In this document: positions 6,208-13,027 of the stretch, one piece after another
How positions within the stretch are numbered: the stretch's first letter is position 1
How the letters are laid out: each line of letters opens with the position of its first letter
Source: Methanoregulaceae archaeon
GTDB lineage: Archaea; Halobacteriota; Methanomicrobia; Methanomicrobiales; Methanospirillaceae
Assembly: GCA_025453715.1 (NCBI GenBank)
Contig: JALOPT010000027.1
Span: 1 to 13,027 of the forward strand
Reading direction: 5' to 3'
DNA length: 13,027 nt
Program-made: the position numbers and the translations under genes
Notes under the pieces: model-generated
Told to the model about the DNA's origin: nothing
Databases searched by the model: none
What the model saw: the letters and a program-made list of their open reading frames with translations, nothing else

Positions 6208-9200
6208 TTACAATGTACTTGCCTGGTTCTTGTTCGTGAACCGGTACATTCCGTTCGGTACCCTGATCTCAAACCGTGCACCTTCACCTGGAACTCCGGC
6301 CTCCCTGATAGTAAGGCCGGTGATTGCAAGGATTTCCCGTGCTAAAAAGAGGCCAAACCCTGTGTTCTTCCCGTACCCTTTCCCGAAGATCTTTTCTTTT
6401 TTATCGAATGGTATCCCCGCTCCGTCATCCTCTACTGTGATAGCAAGCCCGCCGGGGTCTTCTTCACAACGGACCCTGATTATCGTCACCCACTCTCCGT
6501 GCCTGAGGGAATTGTCTACTAAATTGAAGAAGACCTTCTCGATCATCGGATCTGCAAAGATCTCGGCCTCGCAGGTACAGGATATCGTGATGCTCCCGGC
6601 CTTCAGCTGGGAAACCATATCAATGACACGGTACCAGTGGGGAGCATGCATGCTGAGCTCCTGGTATGTCTTGGTAAACTCGATCTGCCGGGCGATAGTC
6701 GATCCTGCTTCGTCGATTTTCGATAATAATTCAGCCACGGCCGGGTCTGGCTCCTTCATCAGTGCGATCTGGGCATATCCCTTCAGGACAGCGACCTGGT
6801 TGGCCACATCGTGCCGCGTGATGCTGTTTAAAAGATTAATTTTCTTGTTAGTCTCCTGGATGGTCTGTTCTGCCCGTTTTCGTTCAGTGATGTCCAGGAA
6901 ACTGACAAGGCTTGCGACAATACAGCCCTGGCTGTCGATGATAGGGGCCCCGAATACCTCGAGCCGGACCTGCGAGCCGTCGGGCCTGACAACGACCATG
7001 TCATCGACATGGCTGACCTCCCCGTTCATTCCCCTGATAATCGGCATATCCTTTGTGGGATACGGTTCCAGGGTCACAAGGTGATAGGCACCATACACTT
7101 CCCCGAGGTTCGATCCTGTTGTATCCGGCAGGATCCCCCGCCCGAGAAGCCTGGTAGCCTCCTGGTTGGCAATAACCGGTTTCCCTGACGGGGCATCGAC
7201 CATGAAAATCCCGATTGGGACCGTGTCGAGGAGCGTATTGATAAGCCGGTTCCTGTAATCGAGTTCAACTGTTCTCTGCCGAAGTGCGCCTTCTGCCTCC
7301 TTCTGACCCGTAATATCCCGGAAGATCCCGATAATCAGGGTTTTTCCGGTACTTTCAATGCGGCTCGCATTGATCGAAACAGGTATCCTGATGTTATCCT
7401 TTGTCAGGATAACCGACTCGACACTGGAATCCATACCGAGAGCATAATGATTGAAATGCTCCATAGTCTTTTCCAGGACGTCTACAGGGTGCAGCTTGTC
7501 AGCTGTCATGGATATGATCTCCTGATGCGAATACCCGGTGAGGAATGCTGCCCGCTTATTGCAGTCGACAAGCATCCGGGTCCCCGGGTCTGCAACGAAT
7601 ATTGCATCGTTGCTCTGTTCGAACAGCAGCCGGTATTTCTCCTCGCTCTCCCGGATCGCTTCTTCAACCCTTTTCTGCTCAGTAATATCCCTGAAAGTCC
7701 CTTCGACGCCACCTAACGTCCCGTCTGGATTATACCAGAGATGGCTGTACGCTGAAATACTTACAGGAGTACCATCTTTTTTCTTTAGTTGCACTACGTA
7801 GTTGCTGACTTTCCCGTAACGGCTGATTTCTTCTAAAAACTTCTTCCTGTCCGAAGGATTGGCATAAAATTCCTCAGCAATATTTTTACCAAGGATATCC
7901 TTGACGGTATCATATCCAAGCATTTCTGCCATCGACCTGCTGATCCGGATAAGCCGCCCATCTGTGTCACTCCGGTAATAGACATCCTGGATCTGATCAA
8001 GCAGTGACAGGTACTCCTGGTATGAGGTTTGTAGTTTCTCTTCTGCCTGCTGACGATCGGTAATATCGCGGGAGATCGCGAGGAGGGAAATAATAGTCCC
8101 ATCCTGACCTCGTTCCGGCACAATCCTCGTCTCGAATAACCGTGGTCCCCGGGGGGTGGGAAATTCAAGAACAACTTTATATTCAGACCCGGTACGAAGG
8201 ACCTGATCCAGTGACTGCTCCATCACTGCTGCTACCAGGGGTGGGAGTGGCAGTTCACCAGGTTTCCTTCCGACAGTCCCTTCAATGGTAAATCCCGTCT
8301 CCCGTTCGGCGGTCCGGTTACCGTAGAGGTGCCGGAGCTCTGTATCGAAACGGACGATAATATCCGGGGAGTTATCAGCAAGTGCAGCAAAGTCCTGTTC
8401 CCTGGCAATAAGTGCTTCTTCCATCTGTTTTCTTTCTGATATATCAGATGCAATACTGAGAATTACCGGCCGCCCTTCCCATGTTGTGATTTTTGCAGTA
8501 ACAAGGAGAGGAAGGACCGATCGGTCTTTCCGGAAGTGCCTGACCTCAAATGACACCTCGCCAAACTCTTCGAGCTGGCGTATCCGTTCAGCGATGAGAT
8601 GCTCGCTTTCCGGGATATCCAGTTCGTGCAGGTTGACCTTGTAGAATTCATCCTCGGTATAGCCATGGTACTCGAAGGTTTTTGCATTCGCATACAGGAA
8701 CCTGCCCTCGTGATCATGGACCGTTACTGATGCAGGTATGAGATCAAGAAGCCCGGCAAGGACCCTGATGCGTTCCTCCCTGCTTTTCAGCTCCGATATA
8801 TCACTCACTGACTCCACAAGTACATTTTTCCCTCCGATAGTTGCAGGAATAACCGTTTTCAGGACCGGGAGGATCGTCCCCTTCATCGTAACGAGGATAC
8901 GTTCAGAGGAGTCAATTTCCTGATGGAGGTCGGATATAGGACACAAGCCCGTTTCACACGGGCAGATAAACTGGTGACAGACTGCCCCGAGTACCTCATT
9001 CTTTTCCCCGCCGATAATGGCGAGGGCTTTTGGGTTTGCATCAAGGATGGTGTGCGTCGCTTCATCGATAATAATAATCCCGGTCTGGACTGACTGCATA
9101 ATCGTGCGCAGACCTTCCTCACTCACGCGAAGCGCTTCCTCGGCCTCTTTACTCCGGGTAATATCACGCCCTACTGACTGGTATTCGACAACAGTCCCCG

Positions 9201-11553
9201 GGGGTCCAAAGATTGCACGATCACTCCACCTCTGCCACCGTATCTCCCCGTCGGGCATAATGATCCGGTGTTCAATGGTATCCACCGGGTGATCGGGGGT
9301 CAGCAAGTTAAAAAAATGTTTCACACGTTCCCGGTCTTCGGCAATGATCTCGGGACGGAACCGTTTCCCGAGAATATCGGCACGGTTAAGGCCAAAATAC
9401 CGGCAATACGCGTCATTGACAAACACATGGGTACCATCAGGCAGGAACCGGGAGATGAACTCGGTCTGGTCCTCAACGACGTTCCTGTACCGCTGCTCAC
9501 TCTCTGTGAGGGCTTCATCTGACCGGATCCTTTCGATGGCAGCCCCGATCTGGGTAGCGATCGTTTCAAGGGCAACCCGGGCAACTGGCGGGACCTCCTC
9601 CACATTATAAGAGGTGAGATTCAGGCAGGCTATGACCCGGTTTTTATAGTGGATTGGTATAATTGCTATAGCTTTCAGTTCTTCTCCTGCCTGGATTGGA
9701 CAATGAAAAAGTCCGGCCTTACAGTATTGCGTATAGATTGGTTTTCCTTCCATCACAATCCGGGCATTATCTGAACATGAGGGATAATGGGAAACATATG
9801 GAAAAAATTCTTCTCTGAGGTTCTTTGAAACCATGAGGTCAATTGCACCATCAGTCTCGCTGACCAGGTAGATGCCACCTGCATCCAGGCCGGAGATCCC
9901 GATGGCTGCATCCAGGCAGGCCTTCATGGTGTCATGCAATCCCCGGACTGACTGGAGCGATATACCGAGATCGAGCTGGGACCGGAGGATCAGATCCTGT
10001 TGCTTCCGTTCTGTGATTTCCTGGATAACACCGAATACTACCCGGATTGCCGGATCATACTCTGCGATGGAATGGATATCAATGATTTTTCCATCTGTGG
10101 GGCGTTTAATCTTAAATTCAATATCATATGGCAGGTTATCCTCTGTCAGTGCCCGTAAAGCCTCATTGAGCAACGGACGGTACTCAGGGAGCGGGATCTT
10201 CTGCACTTCCCCGATACTCCAATGATAATCTTCCAACCCGTAAATCGAACGTGCACCGTCGGATGCATACACCTCCCCGGTATCCAGGTTAAATTCCCAG
10301 TGGCCAAGTCCGGCAACCAGTTCCGCACGTTTCAGACGTGCCCCCCCTCTGGCTAGCCCTTCTTCCGCCTTTTTCCGTTCGGTAATATCAACAATAATGC
10401 CCCTGATGCCGGAAGTCCTCTCGTTCACAAGTACGGGTGAAGAGTAGATCGAGATGGGAAACGTTGAACCATTTTTCCTCAAAGCATGGAATTCTTCCAT
10501 CGGACCAGTTCTCTCCTTCCCTTCAAGCATATCATAGATGGCATCCCTCGCGTTTTCACGGTCAGAAAGGATAACCAGGTCCAGGATATTCAACCCGCGT
10601 ATAAAATCTTCACGGGTATAACCATACATCGCAAAGGCCATCCGGTTAGCATACGTCAGATTCCCTGCTGTATCTGCTTCAAAGACAGCCTGTGGCAGGA
10701 GATCGGACAGCTCACGGAACCTTTTCTCACTTTCATTCAGAGCTCTTTCTGCCTCTTTGCGTTCAGTAATATCCCGGATTGATTCAATGGCCCCTACGAT
10801 CTTCCCCTGCGTGTCATACAAGGGGGAGGCAGTAAACCAGAGTGCTGCTCCTTTGCCGTCATTCATGTGGGGGATTGTTATTTCTGAAAACAGTTTTTTC
10901 CCTGATCGGGTAATATAGGGGTACTTTGCTTCAGTTAACGGATTGTCTTTCAGGACCAGGTCAATCAGGATCGGGCGGCGTTCGTAATAAAACGGGAGTG
11001 CATATTCGTAATTTCCCTTTCCCAGAATATCCAGAGAGCAAAACCCTGTCATCTTCTCCATTGCCCGGTTCCATGCAATAACAACCCCGTTGTTATCAAT
11101 CGCAAAGGTAGCATCAGGCAGGAAATTGATAATATCCGCCTCCCTGCGCTCATGGTCACGGATGCTCATTTCTGCCTTTCTCTGCAGGACTGCCATCCCG
11201 ATCTTGTGTGCAAGTTCGGCAAACTGAGATACCGGTTCCCCGCCTTTCTGGAGGTAGAAATCGGCACCTTCGTTTAAGGCCTGGATGACGACCTCCTCAC
11301 GCCCGCGACCGGTGAAAATGATAAACGGCACCGTGTTACCTGATGCCCGGACATTTTTTAAGAACTCGATGCCATCCATCTCCGGCATCTGGTAATCTGA
11401 TATAATTGCATCGTATCCTTTTCCTTCAATGCAGCGTAACGCTTCCCTGGCAGATGTAACCGTATCTACGGAAAACAGCCCCCGCTGTTCTAAAAAACGT
11501 TTCCCGATATCGAGCAGGGCTGGTTCATCATCAACATAGAGAACGGATATCAT
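6208..11553 (-). CDS. Giant cytosolic hybrid sensor histidine kinase: REC-PAS(3)-GAF-PAS(7)-HisKA-HATPase
   Basis: A 1781-residue sensor kinase without membrane segments. In order: a receiver domain (1-125; Asp8/Asp9, phosphoacceptor Asp53, Thr81, Lys103); PAS at about 135-265, 277-396 and 405-516; GAF at 525-675; PAS at about 685-800, 811-922, 925-1042, 1049-1170, 1176-1294, 1303-1418 and 1428-1560. Most PAS units end in a DITERK-like linker. The kinase core has the H-box SITRHDVANQ (His1581), N-box NLVDNSLRHG (Asn1677/Asn1681), G1 box DDGAGIP and G2 box GFGLFL (1732-1737), so autophosphorylation should be intact. A receiver at the N-terminus is usual for such kinases in Methanomicrobiales. 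It may be the phosphoacceptor or take a signal from another kinase. Ligands are unknown. No separate response regulator or DNA-binding partner is present nearby. The ATG at 11553 has only a weak CCGGA upstream but starts exactly at the receiver's first strand. Confidence 0.95.
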   Translation of the reverse strand: MISVLYVDDEPALLDIGKRFLEQRGLFSVDTVTSAREALRCIEGKGYDAIISDYQMPEMDGIEFLKNVRASGNTVPFIIFTGRGREEVVIQALNEGADFYLQKGGEPVSQFAELAHKIGMAVLQRKAEMSIRDHERREADIINFLPDATFAIDNNGVVIAWNRAMEKMTGFCSLDILGKGNYEYALPFYYERRPILIDLVLKDNPLTEAKYPYITRSGKKLFSEITIPHMNDGKGAALWFTASPLYDTQGKIVGAIESIRDITERKEAERALNESEKRFRELSDLLPQAVFEADTAGNLTYANRMAFAMYGYTREDFIRGLNILDLVILSDRENARDAIYDMLEGKERTGPMEEFHALRKNGSTFPISIYSSPVLVNERTSGIRGIIVDITERKKAEEGLARGGARLKRAELVAGLGHWEFNLDTGEVYASDGARSIYGLEDYHWSIGEVQKIPLPEYRPLLNEALRALTEDNLPYDIEFKIKRPTDGKIIDIHSIAEYDPAIRVVFGVIQEITERKQQDLILRSQLDLGISLQSVRGLHDTMKACLDAAIGISGLDAGGIYLVSETDGAIDLMVSKNLREEFFPYVSHYPSCSDNARIVMEGKPIYTQYCKAGLFHCPIQAGEELKAIAIIPIHYKNRVIACLNLTSYNVEEVPPVARVALETIATQIGAAIERIRSDEALTESEQRYRNVVEDQTEFISRFLPDGTHVFVNDAYCRYFGLNRADILGKRFRPEIIAEDRERVKHFFNLLTPDHPVDTIEHRIIMPDGEIRWQRWSDRAIFGPPGTVVEYQSVGRDITRSKEAEEALRVSEEGLRTIMQSVQTGIIIIDEATHTILDANPKALAIIGGEKNEVLGAVCHQFICPCETGLCPISDLHQEIDSSERILVTMKGTILPVLKTVIPATIGGKNVLVESVSDISELKSREERIRVLAGLLDLIPASVTVHDHEGRFLYANAKTFEYHGYTEDEFYKVNLHELDIPESEHLIAERIRQLEEFGEVSFEVRHFRKDRSVLPLLVTAKITTWEGRPVILSIASDISERKQMEEALIAREQDFAALADNSPDIIVRFDTELRHLYGNRTAERETGFTIEGTVGRKPGELPLPPLVAAVMEQSLDQVLRTGSEYKVVLEFPTPRGPRLFETRIVPERGQDGTIISLLAISRDITDRQQAEEKLQTSYQEYLSLLDQIQDVYYRSDTDGRLIRISRSMAEMLGYDTVKDILGKNIAEEFYANPSDRKKFLEEISRYGKVSNYVVQLKKKDGTPVSISAYSHLWYNPDGTLGGVEGTFRDITEQKRVEEAIRESEEKYRLLFEQSNDAIFVADPGTRMLVDCNKRAAFLTGYSHQEIISMTADKLHPVDVLEKTMEHFNHYALGMDSSVESVILTKDNIRIPVSINASRIESTGKTLIIGIFRDITGQKEAEGALRQRTVELDYRNRLINTLLDTVPIGIFMVDAPSGKPVIANQEATRLLGRGILPDTTGSNLGEVYGAYHLVTLEPYPTKDMPIIRGMNGEVSHVDDMVVVRPDGSQVRLEVFGAPIIDSQGCIVASLVSFLDITERKRAEQTIQETNKKINLLNSITRHDVANQVAVLKGYAQIALMKEPDPAVAELLSKIDEAGSTIARQIEFTKTYQELSMHAPHWYRVIDMVSQLKAGSITISCTCEAEIFADPMIEKVFFNLVDNSLRHGEWVTIIRVRCEEDPGGLAITVEDDGAGIPFDKKEKIFGKGYGKNTGFGLFLAREILAITGLTIREAGVPGEGARFEIRVPNGMYRFTNKNQASTL

Positions 11554-11598
11554 ACAATTTCCGGAGGGGAATCTAAACGTGTGTAGATATCAATCAGC

Positions 11599-11607
11599 CC
11601 TACATAA
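11599..11607 (-). promoter_or_regulatory. Possible TATA box of the sensor kinase gene
   Basis: The minus strand reads ACTTATGTA, a loose match to an archaeal TATA box. Transcription would begin near 11579, leaving about 25 bases before the ATG. The 106-base gap after the upstream gene has no T tract, so read-through from that gene is equally possible. Confidence 0.3.
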
Positions 11608-11659
11608 GTGTTTCCACAGGGGGCGAAACCTCTCTTCCGCAGAATTTACTCCGGATTTC

Positions 11660-12412
11660 TTAAGGCCCCACCTGAATAATCACAGACGCCGATTTATCAA
11701 ACGGGTTCTTCCGCATTGCAAGGTTGAACAGGTACGGGTAATGGTTTTTCAGGTATTCCATGTATTTTAACCATTCCGGAATCAGCTGTGAATAGACACG
11801 CTGGATATCCCTTGTCAGGTGGGCCAGGTCTGACGGAGGGAGATGATCCAGACGGTCCCGGGCCTTCAGCTCTTCATCAAGGTGATTGATGGTAAGAATG
11901 AGATCGGTAAAGGTTTCATGTTCCAGGACCATCGGGTTTTCAACAAACCTTATGACAAATTCCTCCTGGTTTCCAAGAAAATTTTTCAGGTCTTCCAGGT
12001 CGACCTGGTCAATCGCGACACTGCACGATTTGTCCTGCAGGCATTTCTGCACGTCCTGGAACATTTCATTCTTCCAGTCGTCACCGATGATAAAATATTC
12101 CTTCAGGTTGTCTATCATAGCGTCCGCCCGGACCAGCCTGTGAAGGAGCGGGGTTCCGACCCTTGAAAAAAAGGCCCCGATAAGCATGTTTAGTTTTTCC
12201 ATCCGTCGCTGCTTTTCACGTGACTCGAGCATCTGGTCAATAATAAGGGTAACAACAAGCACTTCTATCGGGATGAACGCCAGGTCCCCGGCGAAAAAGA
12301 TAAACAGGTGGTGTTCATCCTTGAAAATAAGATAATGAGCAGTAAGCATTGCAAGGGTAAGGGTCACAAGCAGGATACCTGCAAAAAGTTTCCACCGGGT
12401 ATCTTCTTTCAT
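11660..12412 (-). CDS. Two-helix membrane protein with helical cytosolic domain, function unknown
   Basis: A 250-residue protein that I cannot assign to a named family. It starts MKEDTRWKLFAG and has two membrane helices (about 8-29 and 36-60) joined by a short polar loop (KDEHH). A charged helix follows (DQMLESREKQRRMEKLNML, about 59-77), probably the beginning of a coiled coil. The rest is a soluble, mainly helical cytosolic part rich in Asp, Glu, Leu and Lys, with no enzyme motif; Cys124 and Cys130 are its only cysteines. The paired helices plus a stalk recall membrane anchors of signalling proteins, but no sensor or output domain is seen. It lies upstream of the giant kinase on the same strand with a 106-base gap, so it could be an accessory partner. 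No Shine-Dalgarno is visible; an A/T-rich TATA-like stretch at 12429-12449 suggests a leaderless mRNA. Confidence 0.75.
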   Translation of the reverse strand: MKEDTRWKLFAGILLVTLTLAMLTAHYLIFKDEHHLFIFFAGDLAFIPIEVLVVTLIIDQMLESREKQRRMEKLNMLIGAFFSRVGTPLLHRLVRADAMIDNLKEYFIIGDDWKNEMFQDVQKCLQDKSCSVAIDQVDLEDLKNFLGNQEEFVIRFVENPMVLEHETFTDLILTINHLDEELKARDRLDHLPPSDLAHLTRDIQRVYSQLIPEWLKYMEYLKNHYPYLFNLAMRKNPFDKSASVIIQVGP

Positions 12413-12708
12413 TATGATCAGACAGGTTCTTTTTTAAGGTAATAAAATTCGTCAATGAAGCTTCCATCTCGCCGAACGAGTGCATCGGTTAATTACCTGA
12501 CCCTGATTCCGGAGTCTGCAGATAAAACACAGGGCCGTTACCGGATTAAACATCATACTCAACCACCCAGATTATCCGGCCGGAATTCCAGGGCTTTGCA
12601 CAACGGGCATCAAAGGTAATGCCAGGAGACTTTTTTTTAATAATACAGCCAGGATTACGCCTGGCAACAGGGGCCCGGGGTCCCGGTTAATACATCTGGT
12701 TCCGGTCA
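12413..12708. other. 296-base divergent intergenic region
   Basis: The region carries the minus-strand promoter of the gene starting at 12412 (A/T-rich TATA-like stretch at 12429-12449) and, on the plus strand, T8 followed by AATAAT (about 12632-12645), a candidate TATA element for the YqhA-type gene. A perfect six-base inverted repeat follows, GCCAGG (12648-12653) / CCTGGC (12660-12665), then a G/C palindrome-rich patch around 12670-12687. No RNA gene or convincing protein gene is seen. Confidence 0.45.
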
Positions 12709-13027
12709 ATGTCTGAAAAATTACACAACAGAACAGGGTCTCTGGAACCTGCGGTTTATTGTACTTCTTGGTGTGATCTTTGGCGCACTCTCCGCAATCG
12801 TCCTGTTCATTGCAGGCTCTTTAGAGATATACCACGTTCTTGTCGGGGCTGTCCAGGTCACGCAACATCCTCTTACACACGAGGAGATCCTTGTCGGAAT
12901 TATCGGGGCTGTGGATTTTTACCTCATCGGGCTAGTCCTTATCATATTCAGTTTCGGTATCTACGAACTCTTTATCTCTGATATTGATGTCGCACGAATG
13001 CAGGGAGGATTCGGGAACATCCTTGAT
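12709..13027 (+). CDS. YqhA/UPF0114-type membrane protein, 3' truncated, apparent N-terminal frameshift
   Basis: From 12740 to the window end one frame encodes LWNLRFIVLLGVIFGALSAI, a loop, then a second hydrophobic stretch IIGAVDFYLIGLVLIIFSFG leading into YELFISDID. The order (first helix, loop, acidic residue inside the second helix, then a GYE-like motif followed by Ser-x-x-Asp) matches the UPF0114 family, known in Escherichia coli as YqhA, a small membrane protein of unknown function. The rest lies beyond the window. The conserved frame has no ATG, GTG or TTG before the first helix; it is open only back to a TAA at 12641. The only suitable ATG (12709) is in the neighbouring frame. Losing one base between 12712 and 12740, for example from the A5 run at 12716-12720 or the G3 run at 12736-12738, would join the two. 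This is either a sequencing error, a damaged gene or an unusual start. Confidence 0.7.

Noticed and set aside
6230..7084. Plus-strand open frame of 284 codons opposite the kinase C-terminus
   Set aside because: It lies wholly antisense to the HisKA/HATPase and tenth PAS region, which has clear motifs. The predicted protein shows no domain and a shadow-like composition rich in Ser, Arg and Pro.
12455..12619. 54-codon plus-strand open frame in the right intergenic region
   Set aside because: It has a basic, irregular composition, no ribosome binding site at proper distance and no recognisable motif; best read as chance.
12746..12981. Continuation of the 12709 ATG frame as a 90-residue protein
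   Set aside because: After residue 12 this frame gives a Cys/Arg-rich sequence without domains, while the adjacent frame encodes the UPF0114 helices over the same bases.
1..13027. CRISPR arrays, tRNA or rRNA genes, insertion sequences, phage genes
   Set aside because: I found no regularly spaced repeats, tRNA-like cloverleaf, transposase motifs or phage-type genes. Repetition in the kinase gene is explained by PAS linkers.

Overview
The window looks like chromosome of a methanogenic archaeon of the order Methanomicrobiales (Methanoregula-like). I infer this from the gene types and signals; no rRNA or marker gene is present. The pointers are a very large soluble kinase with many PAS domains, a receiver domain at its N-terminus and the H-box SITRHDVANQ; PEGA and META surface proteins; AT-rich TATA boxes about 25 bases before likely transcript starts; short or absent leaders; and oligo-T tracts after stop codons instead of hairpin terminators.

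Layout. Bases 1-2637 (+) hold a likely three-gene operon: the C-terminal part of a DUF2254 membrane protein, then two different membrane-anchored alpha/beta hydrolases, the second starting one base after the first stops. Bases 2709-5136 (-) hold three separately promoted cell-surface or membrane genes: a PEGA-domain type I membrane protein, a small four-helix membrane protein and a lipoprotein with three META domains. An intergenic stretch (5137-5438) with divergent promoters and a possible gene relic follows. Bases 5439-5996 (+) encode a DUF308/HdeD-type six-helix membrane protein. Bases 6208-11553 (-) are one 1781-residue cytosolic sensor histidine kinase (receiver, three PAS, GAF, seven PAS, kinase core). 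Upstream of it on the same strand (11660-12412) is an unrecognised two-helix membrane protein with a long helical cytosolic part. At the right edge (about 12709 to the end, +) is the start of a YqhA/UPF0114 membrane protein whose only ATG lies in a different frame from the conserved body.

How the genes fit together. Every gene except the kinase encodes a membrane or surface protein, and several belong to families tied to envelope or acid/heat stress in bacteria (HdeD, META/HslJ). A cell-envelope maintenance neighbourhood beside a multi-input sensor kinase is a reasonable reading, but co-regulation is inference. I see no phage, transposon, CRISPR array, tRNA or rRNA. The points most worth a second look are the apparent frameshift in the YqhA gene, the cysteine clusters in the kinase's GAF and fifth PAS domain, the triple META lipoprotein, and the dyad around the HdeD TATA box.
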